DNA of 64,000 nucleotides from SURF-21 sp964462595. GTDB taxonomy: Bacteria > Actinomycetota > Geothermincolia > Geothermincolales > RBG-13-55-18. Each line of letters begins with the position of its first letter. Position 1 is the first letter of the stretch. The translations under genes and the position numbers were made by a program. Shown here one piece after another: positions 1 through 7,620 of the stretch. The notes beneath the pieces were generated by a model. The model saw only the letters and a program-made list of their open reading frames with translations. It was not told where the DNA came from and did not search any database. The stretch spans positions 1 through 64,000 of the forward strand of contig CAYWXM010000034.1 in the NCBI GenBank assembly GCA_964462595.1. The letters run 5' to 3'.

Positions 1-912
1 GTTCTGCAGCAGCACCCAGGTATCGAAGGAATCCCCGGTATAGCCCTCGGCGAAGAACCAGTTGTTGGAGGTCGCGGTGGCGCCGATGGAATCGTGCCCG
101 CCGCTCCTGCCCCCGTAGTTGAAATACATGGCCCGCTCGGCAAGTACCGGTATGTCGCTCTTTACGTCGGTGGAGAAGGAGCCGTTGCCTACCGTCTCCC
201 GCATTGGAACGGTGAAGCGGCTGCTGGCTCCCACCGCGTAGGTGAAAGTCCTGTTCGTCCCGTCCTCTCCCTGGAACGTCACCTCCACGCGGGCATCCTC
301 GCCGTTGGGGTTCATGATCAGAAGATAGGAATCAAAGCTGTCGGGACTGGCGACCGTCGCCGGGGCCGGGTTAGAAGAGAAGCCCTGGTCCGCGGAAGCC
401 GGGATGGGAGCGAACCGCATGAATTCCTGGGTTATATAGAGGCAGTTCTCTCCCTGAACCACGCCGATGCCTATGCAATTGAACTCGCTCCTCAGGATAT
501 TCTCCTTGTGGGACGGGCTGTTCATCAGGGCCTCGAACGCCACCTCGACGCTGGGCGCCTTGGCGATATTCTCGCCTGCAAGACTCCACCCCGATATGCC
601 CTGCGCAGATATACGCTGCTGCAGGGTTCCCGATACCGGTGACACGTGCGAAAAGAAATCATACTCCAACATCTCGTTGGAATAACTGCGAGCCATGTCC
701 GTAAGCTGCTGCTCTGCGTAGATCGGGGGAAGACCCGCTCCGGCACGAGCCTGGTTGACGAGCTGGAGCATGCTCGCCTCTCCGGACGATGTGTTGACCG
801 CCGCCAGCACCGCTCCGTTTCCGAACACAAGCGGCTGCAAGATGGTCAATGCGAGGAATGCGATGCACAGTAAAGGCGCCACGTTCTTCTGCCACCGAGT
901 GAGCCCTCTCAT
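1..912 (-). CDS. Secreted CAP-domain (SCP/PR1-like) surface protein, 3' end outside window
   Basis: An open frame of 304 codons runs from an ATG at 912 off the left edge with no stop. A good Shine-Dalgarno (AAGGAG) lies about 9 bases upstream. The N-terminus is a signal peptide with a hydrophobic stretch at about residues 10-35. A CAP domain follows at about residues 45-165, with the family features FFSHVSP, GENIA and SPSHKENIL. After it comes a module ending in AERAMYFNYGG and GGHDSIG, which is also found in the multicopper oxidase at the other end of the window. CAP proteins are extracellular, and the bacterial biochemical role is mostly unknown. A cyclic-di-GMP riboswitch lies in the leader, so expression probably follows c-di-GMP. 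The C-terminus is not visible, so cell-wall anchoring cannot be judged, although a sortase gene lies immediately upstream. Confidence 0.85.
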   Translation of the reverse strand, partial: MRGLTRWQKNVAPLLCIAFLALTILQPLVFGNGAVLAAVNTSSGEASMLQLVNQARAGAGLPPIYAEQQLTDMARSYSNEMLEYDFFSHVSPVSGTLQQRISAQGISGWSLAGENIAKAPSVEVAFEALMNSPSHKENILRSEFNCIGIGVVQGENCLYITQEFMRFAPIPASADQGFSSNPAPATVASPDSFDSYLLIMNPNGEDARVEVTFQGEDGTNRTFTYAVGASSRFTVPMRETVGNGSFSTDVKSDIPVLAERAMYFNYGGRSGGHDSIGATATSNNWFFAEGYTGDSFDTWVLLQN

Positions 913-983
913 CTTGTCTCTCTCCTTGAGTCCCTGAGGCTTGGTGGCAAATCCCCTTTTGTCTGCCCATTTTGTCTCTTTAA

Positions 984-1020
984 CGAAACCGCCCTTTCCA
1001 CCAGGGCGGAAAGGGCTTCG
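984..1020 (-). terminator. Hairpin downstream of the c-di-GMP aptamer (likely expression platform)
   Basis: On the minus strand CCCTTTCC (1008-1015) pairs with GGAAAGGG (992-999). An outer CGAA/TTCG pair extends the stem (1017-1020 with 984-987). The stem follows the aptamer directly and precedes the CAP-gene ribosome binding site. The trailing sequence TTTCGTTAAAG is only mildly T-rich, so this could be an intrinsic terminator or an anti-terminator partner. Whether ligand turns the gene on or off cannot be read from the sequence. Confidence 0.5.
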
Positions 1021-1024
1021 CTTG

Positions 1025-1120
1025 CTAGGCGGCAGCCTGGCGATCCTAACCGCTATCGCGGCCTTAGACCCATGGCTTTGCGCCCTCTCCTTTCGGAAGA
1101 GTTTGCCTTTATCACCTTAG
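1025..1120 (-). promoter_or_regulatory. Cyclic-di-GMP-I (GEMM-I) riboswitch aptamer
   Basis: Read on the minus strand, this leader holds the hallmarks of the GEMM-I aptamer in order. GGCAAAC opens P1 (1101-1107). A P2 hairpin closed by a GAAA tetraloop follows (loop at 1091-1094). Next come the conserved CGCAAAGCC linker (1075-1083), GGGTCTAAGG, a P3 stem with its tetraloop receptor-like TTAGGAT, and GCCAGGCTGCC, which closes P1 (1031-1037). An outer pairing of CTAAGG (1115-1120) with CCTAG (1025-1029) extends P1. The aptamer sits about 110 bases upstream of the CAP-domain gene. The family binds c-di-GMP and controls downstream expression. Confidence 0.92.
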
Positions 1121-1505
1121 GGATATTCGGTTTTCAACTTTCGCTCTAATTATCGACCACTGGCGCGGAATCCTTGAGTCTAAATAATATATATTGCGTC
1201 TCCGGTTCGCCCCTGAAGGACAAATAACTCTAAAGTCTCCGGTATCCCGAGCCGATAATCTAAATGTCAAAATATCTACGCCGAGTGAGTTTTGGCCATG
1301 ACCGGGAAGCCTGCCCACTTTCCGGTCTTTCTTTTACCGTAAAATACCTGCTCGAGAGGCCTTACCCCCGCCCGTGGAACGATAGCCTCGTTTTCGTCAT
1401 CGGCACGCCGCCAATGGCCCGTTAACGCATACTTGACCCCTTACGCGCCAGCGTCCGGCGCCGGCTGCAGGCCAGGGCAAGTGGATCTGCCCGATTCGAG
1501 GTTCC

Positions 1506-2168
1506 CTAGAGATCCTCGGCCTCTACGAGCCTGGCGATGACCACTATGCGCTGGGCCGCGCTATACCAGGGGTGGCAGGCGGTAAGCGTGAGCTTGGGAT
1601 CCCCTTCCTGTTCCAGCACCGTGAGGTCGGTGGGAAGCACGATACGCTGCTCGTACACCTCGTAGGTATAGCGGTTTTCTGCGGTGATGAGGATGATCTC
1701 GTCCCCGCCCACGAGCTGTTCGATATGGCGGAAGGGCGCCCCGTAGGTGGTACGATGGCCGGAAATAACGCAGTTGCCCGGCTGCCCGGGGTAAGCGGTG
1801 TCGGGGATGTGCCCTGGGCCGCGTTTCAGGTTCTCGGCGTCATCCAGCCCCCACAACTCGACCACGATGGCGTCGAGGTTTATGCGGGTCGCCATTATCC
1901 TGGCGATACCGTCCCCCACCGTGACCTCTCCGTCCTCTGATTCGACGGGTTCTTCTTCCCACTGCCGCATCAGCTCCTCCTGCGACGATGCGGCCTTGCG
2001 GTCCGTGTAATAGATATAGGCGTAGATCCCCCCCAGGGCTAGAAGGCCCGCGAGGATGAGCGACAAACCGACGATGATCAGTATCCTGCCCTTGCGCCGT
2101 TTTTTAACGCCCGGAGGGTGCCCCCTGCTTTCACCCGCACTCGTCGCCCCGGTCGCGCCGTCATCCAT
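1506..2168 (-). CDS. Class E-like sortase
   Basis: This is a predicted sortase, a membrane-anchored cysteine transpeptidase that joins surface proteins to the cell wall. The 220-residue product has a basic cytoplasmic start, one transmembrane helix (about residues 30-52) and a catalytic domain. The catalytic residues are visible: His in CVISGHRTTYG, Cys in TLTACHPWY and Arg in AAQRIVVIA. The TLTxC sequence fits the actinobacterial class E group. I chose the ATG at 2168, 15 bases beyond the end of the ribonuclease gene; a GTG a few codons upstream is possible. It is the last gene of the radSAM-DUF2344-rng run. The CAP-domain protein downstream is a candidate substrate, but its C-terminus is not in view. 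Confidence 0.85.
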   Translation of the reverse strand: MDDGATGATSAGESRGHPPGVKKRRKGRILIIVGLSLILAGLLALGGIYAYIYYTDRKAASSQEELMRQWEEEPVESEDGEVTVGDGIARIMATRINLDAIVVELWGLDDAENLKRGPGHIPDTAYPGQPGNCVISGHRTTYGAPFRHIEQLVGGDEIILITAENRYTYEVYEQRIVLPTDLTVLEQEGDPKLTLTACHPWYSAAQRIVVIARLVEAEDL

Positions 2169-2182
2169 GCGTCCGCCCACGC

Positions 2183-3463
2183 TCAAGGTTCCCGTAACAC
2201 TATGCCCCGCCCGTGGCAAACGGGGCAGGTTTCGCCGAAAGCCTCGATGAGGCCCTCGGAAACGTTCTTGCGCGTCATCTCCACCAACCCCAGCTTGGTG
2301 AGTTCTACCACGTAGGTCTTGGTGCGGTCATTTTCCAGTTCCTGGTTCAAGGCCTTGAGCACGGCCCTGCGGTTCTTGGCCTCGTTCATGTCGATGAAGT
2401 CGATGATGATTATGCCCCCGATGTCGCGCAGTTTCAGCTGGCGCACCACTTCCTTCACCGCCTCGATGTTGGTGCGCAGGACTGTCTCTTCCAGGGATTT
2501 GTTTCCCACGTACTTTCCGGTGTTGACGTCGATGGCGGTAAGCGCTTCCGTGGGATCGATGACGATGGACCCGCCCGAGGGCAGGGAAACGCTCCGGCTC
2601 AGGGCGTCCCTTATCTGGCGGTTGATGTCCAGCGCCTCGAACACGGGAGTCTCGTTGGAGTAACGCACCACGCGCTCGGCGATAGCCGGGGCCACCAGCT
2701 TGAGATAATGCTTTATGCGGCGGAAAGAACGGTGGGAATCCACCAGGATACGGTCGTAGCTGGCGTCCATGATGTCCCGCACGACCTTGAGCTCCAGCTC
2801 AGGTTCCTGGTAGAGAATGGCCGGGGCATGCTTCTTCTCCGCGGCGCGATGCACCTGCCGCCATACCTTGTTCAGATAAGACAGGCTCTTCCTCAACTCC
2901 GCCGCCTCGGCATCCCTGGCCACGGTGCGTACGATGATGCCCACGTCCTTGGGGCGTACCTCCTCGATCACCTTGCGCAGGCGCGCCCTTTCCTCCTCGC
3001 TCAGCTTGTGGGAAATGCCAACCGTGGTCACCTGGGGCAGCAAGACAAGATACCTCCCGGCGAGAGATATGTATGTGGTGAGGCGGGCGCCCTTGCTGCC
3101 CATGGGATCCTTGGTAACCTGGACCACGACCTCCTGGCCCTGCTTGAGGATCTTGGTGATATCCTGGCGTTCGCGATGCCTGTTGCCATCGACGAAGATG
3201 TCCCCGACGTAGAGCAGGGCATTGCGGTTATGACCGATATCCACGAAGGCCGCCTCCATGCCCGGAAGGACGTTCTGCACCCTGCCCTTGTAGATATCCC
3301 CCACTATGGACCGCCGGTCCTCGTGGCTTACGAAGATCTCCTGCAGGCCGCCGCCTTCGAGTACCGCCACGCGGGTCTCCTTCTGATAGCTTGCCACCAC
3401 GATCTCTCTCTTGGGGTCGGGCGGTTTGGCCGTCCTGCGTTTTGGCTTTTTCTTGCCGTCCAA
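2183..3463 (-). CDS. rng: Ribonuclease E/G family endoribonuclease
   Basis: Single-strand-specific endoribonuclease of RNA processing and decay. The 426-residue protein has an S1-like RNA-binding domain at about residues 45-135 (GDIYKGRV, AFVDIGHNRNALL). A DNase-I-like catalytic region follows, with the metal-binding aspartates in AIDVNTGKYVG and IIIDFIDM. Near the C-terminus is the zinc-link motif CPVCHGRG. It has no long RNase E-type scaffold tail, so it is closer to RNase G. The start is a TTG at 3463 with GAGGTGA six bases upstream. Other bacteria also often carry this gene beside the DUF2344 and TIGR03960 genes found here. Confidence 0.93.
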   Translation of the reverse strand: MDGKKKPKRRTAKPPDPKREIVVASYQKETRVAVLEGGGLQEIFVSHEDRRSIVGDIYKGRVQNVLPGMEAAFVDIGHNRNALLYVGDIFVDGNRHRERQDITKILKQGQEVVVQVTKDPMGSKGARLTTYISLAGRYLVLLPQVTTVGISHKLSEEERARLRKVIEEVRPKDVGIIVRTVARDAEAAELRKSLSYLNKVWRQVHRAAEKKHAPAILYQEPELELKVVRDIMDASYDRILVDSHRSFRRIKHYLKLVAPAIAERVVRYSNETPVFEALDINRQIRDALSRSVSLPSGGSIVIDPTEALTAIDVNTGKYVGNKSLEETVLRTNIEAVKEVVRQLKLRDIGGIIIIDFIDMNEAKNRRAVLKALNQELENDRTKTYVVELTKLGLVEMTRKNVSEGLIEAFGETCPVCHGRGIVLREP

Positions 3464-3542
3464 TCTAGGTCACCTCAAACCTTTCTCCGCTATGTTCCTT
3501 CCAATAATCAGCCATAATATCCTCTATATTCCAGATCGTGCC

Positions 3543-4139
3543 TCAGGGGCAAAAGCCACCCTCCTCGATCTCTCGCAGCTCTCCGCTGGCGCCGTCGTAG
3601 AACATCACCTTGCCCTCAGCATCCTCGAACACCTCTTCCGGGGAGGCGTAAAGGCCTACCCTGGTAACCGAGCACCTCGCCTCGTCCAGGTCTCCATCAT
3701 CGGCCATGGCATGCATGGCGTCCTTCAGGCGCCCCTGTCCCTTCCCGCCCAGGATCAGCAGCAGGTAAGACCTTTTCTCCCCGTCCTGCAGACGGAAAAG
3801 CCCGTAACGGGCCCAGCGCGAGAGCTTGGGCATGGTGGGAGAAAGCGCCTGGATCTCGCTCACCCCAAGTCCCGTGGGCAAGGCCAGGCTCAGCCTCTCC
3901 ACCGCCTCCTTCATGTCCACGTCACCCTCCACCGCAAGCTCCACGTATTCGGCTTCCGCCGCCACTCCCAGGGGCAAGGCGGGGGAAAAACTCATGCGCG
4001 GGCGGGGGCTGAAGCCCTCGCTGAAAGCCAGAGGGATGCCGCTTCGCCTCAGCGCCCTTTCCATCGCGCGCATCGCCTCCCGGTGCGAAAGGAAAGCTGC
4101 GTCGCCTTCCTTGCGATACTTCAGCAGCAATCGCTTCAT
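3543..4139 (-). CDS. DUF2344 / TIGR03936 family protein
   Basis: The product of about 198 residues matches the DUF2344 family by its N-terminal KYRKEGDAAFLSH, the ALRRSGIPLAFSEGFSPRP block and the PALPLGV segment. The family is usually encoded beside, or fused to, the TIGR03960 radical SAM protein. It is thought to act with that protein, possibly in tRNA or ribosome-related modification, but its biochemical function is not established. The ATG at 4139 overlaps the TGA of the upstream radical SAM gene by one base, so translation is probably coupled; a GTG at 4142 is an alternative. The C-terminus ends in an acidic, Gly-rich stretch. Confidence 0.85.
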   Translation of the reverse strand: MKRLLLKYRKEGDAAFLSHREAMRAMERALRRSGIPLAFSEGFSPRPRMSFSPALPLGVAAEAEYVELAVEGDVDMKEAVERLSLALPTGLGVSEIQALSPTMPKLSRWARYGLFRLQDGEKRSYLLLILGGKGQGRLKDAMHAMADDGDLDEARCSVTRVGLYASPEEVFEDAEGKVMFYDGASGELREIEEGGFCP

Positions 4140-5995
4140 CACGGCCCTTTCCCCGCAAGACGTATCCGCGTACCTTCCTCGTCACAAGCCCCGCAATCGC
4201 TACACGGGCCGAAACGGCAATCCGGCGTCTCCTCCCCGCTCATGGCTTTCTCGTATTCATCCCACAGGAAGTCCTTTCTGACTCCCGCGTAGAGGTGATC
4301 CCAGGGCAGATTCTCCGAACGCGAACGCTCCCTCTCCACGTACCACACCGGGTCCAGCCCCGCTCCCTCCAAGGCGCGCTGCCAGCGCTCCCAGGAGAAA
4401 AACTCGCTCCAGCTGTCGAGGCATCCTTCCCGGGACGCCGCTATCACCGCGGGCAGCAGCCTGCGGTCCCCGCGCGAGAGCACTCCCTCGAGATAGCTCA
4501 TCTCCCGCGTGTGCCACCTCATGGTGACCCCCTTGATGCGCAACCCCTCCTTGAGGATGAAGTGACGTCTTGCTACCTCGGGAAGCGACATCTGCCTCAT
4601 CCACTGCAAGGGGGTATGGGGTTTGGGGACGAGGGTGGAGACGCTGATGGAAAGGCGGAGGCCTCTGGCCGGATCCCCGCCCGCCCCCTCGCGCATTATC
4701 CGCCTCACCAGGCCGCAGATCTCCTCGACCTCATCCTCGCTTTCACCCGGAAGGCCTACCATGAAATAGAGCTTTATCTTCCGCCATCCCTCGCGGTAGG
4801 CACAAGAAACCGCCTCCAGAAGGTCCTGGTCGGAAACCCCCTTGTTCACCACCGCGCGCATGTGGGCCGAGGCGGCCTCGGGGGCGAAAGTAAGCCCGGT
4901 GCGTTTCACCCTGCGCAGGCGGGCCGCCAGTTCCACCGAGAAGGTATCGGTCCGCAGCGAAGGCAGCGATACCGCTACATGCTGCTTTTCCATATCGCTC
5001 GAGAGGCTGCCCGCCAGGGACATGATCCGGCTGTAGTCGGCGCTGTTAAGCGAGGAAAGCGATATCTCGTCGCAGCCCGTGTTGCTGACGAGTTCCCGTG
5101 CCCACTCGCGCAGCTTATCCTCCGACCTCTCTCGCACGGGCCGGTAGATCATCCCCGCCTGGCAGAAGCGGCAGCCGCGCGTGCACCCCCTGAATATCTC
5201 GAGATTGCAGCGATCGTGAACCGGCTCCACCAGAGGTATCACGGGGCGCAGCGGAGGCCTCCGGCTGTCCATGTCCTGGAGTAACCTCTTGCGAACGGGA
5301 AACGGCGCTCCCCGCTCGGGCTCTATCGCCTCTATCTCGCCGTCGGGGCGGTACGAAACGTGGTAGAGGGATGGGGCATATACTCCGGGTATGGCGGCAC
5401 ATTCCCGCACCAGTTCACCGCGGCCGCTTCTTTCCTTATTCTTCCAATCCTTCAGCAAGTCGATAAGCTCGTGGACTACCTCCTCTCCCTCTCCGAGAAC
5501 CAGGACGTCGAAGAGCTCCGCCACGGGTTCGGGGTTGAAGGCGCCCGGTCCACCCCCCATCACCAGCGGGGTTCCCTCGCCTCTTTCCCTCGCGAACAGG
5601 GGTATCCCGGCCAGCCCGAGAACCCGCACCACGTTCGCATAGGTCAGCTCGTGCTGCAGGGTTATGCCCACCATGTCGAACTCCCTTACGGGGAAGCGGC
5701 TCTCCAGCCCGAAAAGGAGTACGCCTCGCCTCAGCATACTTTCCTGCATATCCACCCAGGGGAGATAGGCGCGGTCGGCCATGGCGTCCTCTCTCCCGTT
5801 TATCTCCTCGTAGAGGATGCAGAGGCCGAGGTGCGACATGCCGACCTCGTAGGCATCCGGATAGATGAGCGCACAGGTAACATCGGCTTCATTGAAGGGC
5901 TTGCGGCAGGCGTTCACCTCTATGCCCAGGTAGCGTCCCGGGCGGGTAACCCCCGCGAGTTCCTCCTTCAGGAACAGCTCGGTCTTCCTTTCCAA
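4139..5995 (-). CDS. TIGR03960 family radical SAM protein
   Basis: Iron-sulfur radical SAM enzyme with an N-terminal B12-binding-type fold (region around LIYPDAYEVGMSHLG and GGPGAFNPEP). The radical SAM core carries the CxxxCxxC cluster motif in RGCTRGCRFCQAG. The C-terminal tail adds a CSDCGAC cysteine set, possibly a further metal site. The reaction is unknown for this family. I place the start at a TTG (5995) preceded by GGAGG at six bases; the frame stays open to a TTG at 6016, but that would overlap the ftsZ terminator hairpin. The stop overlaps the DUF2344 start. The pair is widely conserved, which supports joint function. Confidence 0.88.
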   Translation of the reverse strand: MERKTELFLKEELAGVTRPGRYLGIEVNACRKPFNEADVTCALIYPDAYEVGMSHLGLCILYEEINGREDAMADRAYLPWVDMQESMLRRGVLLFGLESRFPVREFDMVGITLQHELTYANVVRVLGLAGIPLFARERGEGTPLVMGGGPGAFNPEPVAELFDVLVLGEGEEVVHELIDLLKDWKNKERSGRGELVRECAAIPGVYAPSLYHVSYRPDGEIEAIEPERGAPFPVRKRLLQDMDSRRPPLRPVIPLVEPVHDRCNLEIFRGCTRGCRFCQAGMIYRPVRERSEDKLREWARELVSNTGCDEISLSSLNSADYSRIMSLAGSLSSDMEKQHVAVSLPSLRTDTFSVELAARLRRVKRTGLTFAPEAASAHMRAVVNKGVSDQDLLEAVSCAYREGWRKIKLYFMVGLPGESEDEVEEICGLVRRIMREGAGGDPARGLRLSISVSTLVPKPHTPLQWMRQMSLPEVARRHFILKEGLRIKGVTMRWHTREMSYLEGVLSRGDRRLLPAVIAASREGCLDSWSEFFSWERWQRALEGAGLDPVWYVERERSRSENLPWDHLYAGVRKDFLWDEYEKAMSGEETPDCRFGPCSDCGACDEEGTRIRLAGKGP

Positions 5996-6016
5996 ATCTT
6001 TCCTCCATATAAGCAA

Positions 6017-6035
6017 AGGCGGCCTACAGCCGCCT
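6017..6035 (-). terminator. Hairpin terminator downstream of ftsZ
   Basis: Perfect 7-bp stem AGGCGGC/GCCGCCT with a five-base loop, followed on the minus strand by TTTGCTTAT. It lies 68 bases beyond the ftsZ stop and just before the radical SAM ribosome binding site, so it probably ends or attenuates the dcw transcript. The T-tract is weak. Confidence 0.5.
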
Positions 6036-6102
6036 CATAACAACACTACTCCGGCCAGGCACCGGCAAGGGGGGCCAGGTATCCTGCCGCCGCGCAGGGC
6101 AA

Positions 6103-7164
6103 TTACTTGTTGCGGAGGAAGACGGGTATGTCCAGTTCCTCTGACTCGAAGACCATCGTCTTCTCCGGCGTAGTCTCCGTTTTCGCCGCCCGGCGGCCCG
6201 GCTTCTGCGGGATCGTCCCGAACTCGAAGCCGGTAGCGATTACCGTAACCTTTAACTCATCACCCAGGGAGTCGTCTATCACCGCGCCGAATATTATGTT
6301 CGCGTCCGGATCCGCCACGCTGGCGATGATCTCCGCCGCCTCGTTCACCTCGAAGAGCCCCAGGTCCGTCCCGCCCGAGATATTGAGCAGGATGCCCTTG
6401 GCGCCCTCGATCGATGCCTCGAGCAGTGGGCTCGAGATGGCCGCGCGTGCGGCCTCCGAGGAGCGGTTCTCACCGGAACCCACGCCGATACCCATGAGGG
6501 CCGAGCCCGCATTGGACATGATGGTCCTCACGTCGGCGAAGTCCAGGTTGATCAGGCCCGGCACGGTGATGAGGTCGGTGATGCCCTGCACGCCCTGGCG
6601 CAGGATGTCATCAGCCATGCGGAAGGCGTTCAGGATGGAGGTCTTCTGCTCCGCCACTTCCAGGAGACGGTCGTTGGGAATGATGATCAGCGTATCCACT
6701 TTCTCCCGTAGTTTCTCTATGCCCTCCTCCGCCTGCTGCGCCCTCTTGCGACCCTCGAAGGAGAACGGGCGTGTGACCACTCCTATGGTCAGGGCTCCCT
6801 GTTCCTTGGCTATCTCCGCCACGATGGGAGATGCCCCGGTCCCGGTTCCGCCTCCCTTGCCCGCGGTGATGAAGACCATGTCCGCACCCTTGATGGACTC
6901 CCCCACCGCATCCTTGTTCTCCAGCGCCGCCTGCTCGCCGACCTCCGGGTTGGAGCCTGCCCCCAACCCGCGGGTGATGTTTCCGCCGATGTAGACCTTC
7001 ACATCGGCGTCGGACATGAGGAGGGCTTGAGCGTCGGTGTTGATGGCCACGAACTCAACTCCTTTGAGCCCGGCATCGATCATACGGTTGATGGCGTTGG
7101 TCCCGCCTCCGCCTACGCCGACGACCTTGATAACCGCCAGATAATTTGTCGCTGTCTCTGGCAT
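6103..7164 (-). CDS. ftsZ: Cell division protein FtsZ
   Basis: Tubulin-like GTPase that forms the cytokinetic ring. The 353-residue sequence carries the nucleotide-binding blocks GVGGGGTNAINRM and GAGSNPEVGEQAA, the tubulin signature KGGGTGTGASP, and the T7-loop region NLDFADVRT with its catalytic aspartate. The conserved C-terminal peptide ELDIPVFLRNK binds partners such as FtsA or SepF. The ATG at 7164 is preceded by AAAGGAGGGACTGGAA, a strong ribosome binding site. It is the last gene of the dcw cluster but is separated from ftsQ by 456 bases with its own promoter. No ftsA lies in the cluster, as is common in Actinobacteria. Confidence 0.98.
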   Translation of the reverse strand: MPETATNYLAVIKVVGVGGGGTNAINRMIDAGLKGVEFVAINTDAQALLMSDADVKVYIGGNITRGLGAGSNPEVGEQAALENKDAVGESIKGADMVFITAGKGGGTGTGASPIVAEIAKEQGALTIGVVTRPFSFEGRKRAQQAEEGIEKLREKVDTLIIIPNDRLLEVAEQKTSILNAFRMADDILRQGVQGITDLITVPGLINLDFADVRTIMSNAGSALMGIGVGSGENRSSEAARAAISSPLLEASIEGAKGILLNISGGTDLGLFEVNEAAEIIASVADPDANIIFGAVIDDSLGDELKVTVIATGFEFGTIPQKPGRRAAKTETTPEKTMVFESEELDIPVFLRNK

Positions 7165-7525
7165 TTCCAGTCCCTCCTTTATCCTTTGCCCCTTAAAAAC
7201 CCATGAGGCGCTTTTTCAAACTCTAAACCAATACTTTATATTTCTGTCGTGTCACGTTTTATTCTATGACTGCCTCTTTCCTCCACATTATTCTTAATCT
7301 ACGACAAGGGTATCCCTATCTCCTTCCCATCGCTTTCTTTTCTTCATAGTTTTTCCAATTTGCCCTATGGGGACGGCACGGCTTCTTTCCGCTCCTCCCC
7401 CGGACCGCTCCCATTAAACCCCCTCCCAACAGCGCTTGAGGCGCATCGCCAGGGTTTAGCCGTTCCTGCCACTGATACTGTCTCCTCCCTGCCTGCCACC
7501 AAGATACAGCGCTTTAGTCTGGATT

Positions 7526-7574
7526 ATTATACCTTAACGGTAACATTATACTTACAAAATAGCCTAAATGTTAA
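7526..7574 (-). promoter_or_regulatory. Predicted ftsZ promoter region, possibly tandem
   Basis: The 456-base gap between ftsQ and ftsZ holds no gene. On the minus strand it has a near-consensus sigma-70-type promoter: TTAACA (7569-7574), an 18-base spacer and TATAAT (7545-7550). A second TATAAT lies 19 bases downstream (7526-7531) with only a weak -35. Either would give an ftsZ leader of roughly 350 bases. This fits independent expression of ftsZ from the rest of the dcw operon. Confidence 0.6.
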
Positions 7575-7620
7575 GTCTCGATGTATATCGGCACTTGATC
7601 CCGGTTTCCCAAGCTCTGGC

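Noticed and set aside
1200..1260. Repeated CTCCGGT in the gap upstream of the c-di-GMP riboswitch, considered as an operator or second riboswitch
   Set aside because: Only a 7-9-base direct repeat is present, and no aptamer consensus can be drawn.
2213..3517. 434-codon plus-strand open frame opposite the ribonuclease gene
   Set aside because: It is antisense to a gene with all RNase G motifs. Its own product is His/Leu-rich with no domain, as expected for the reverse complement of GC-rich coding DNA.
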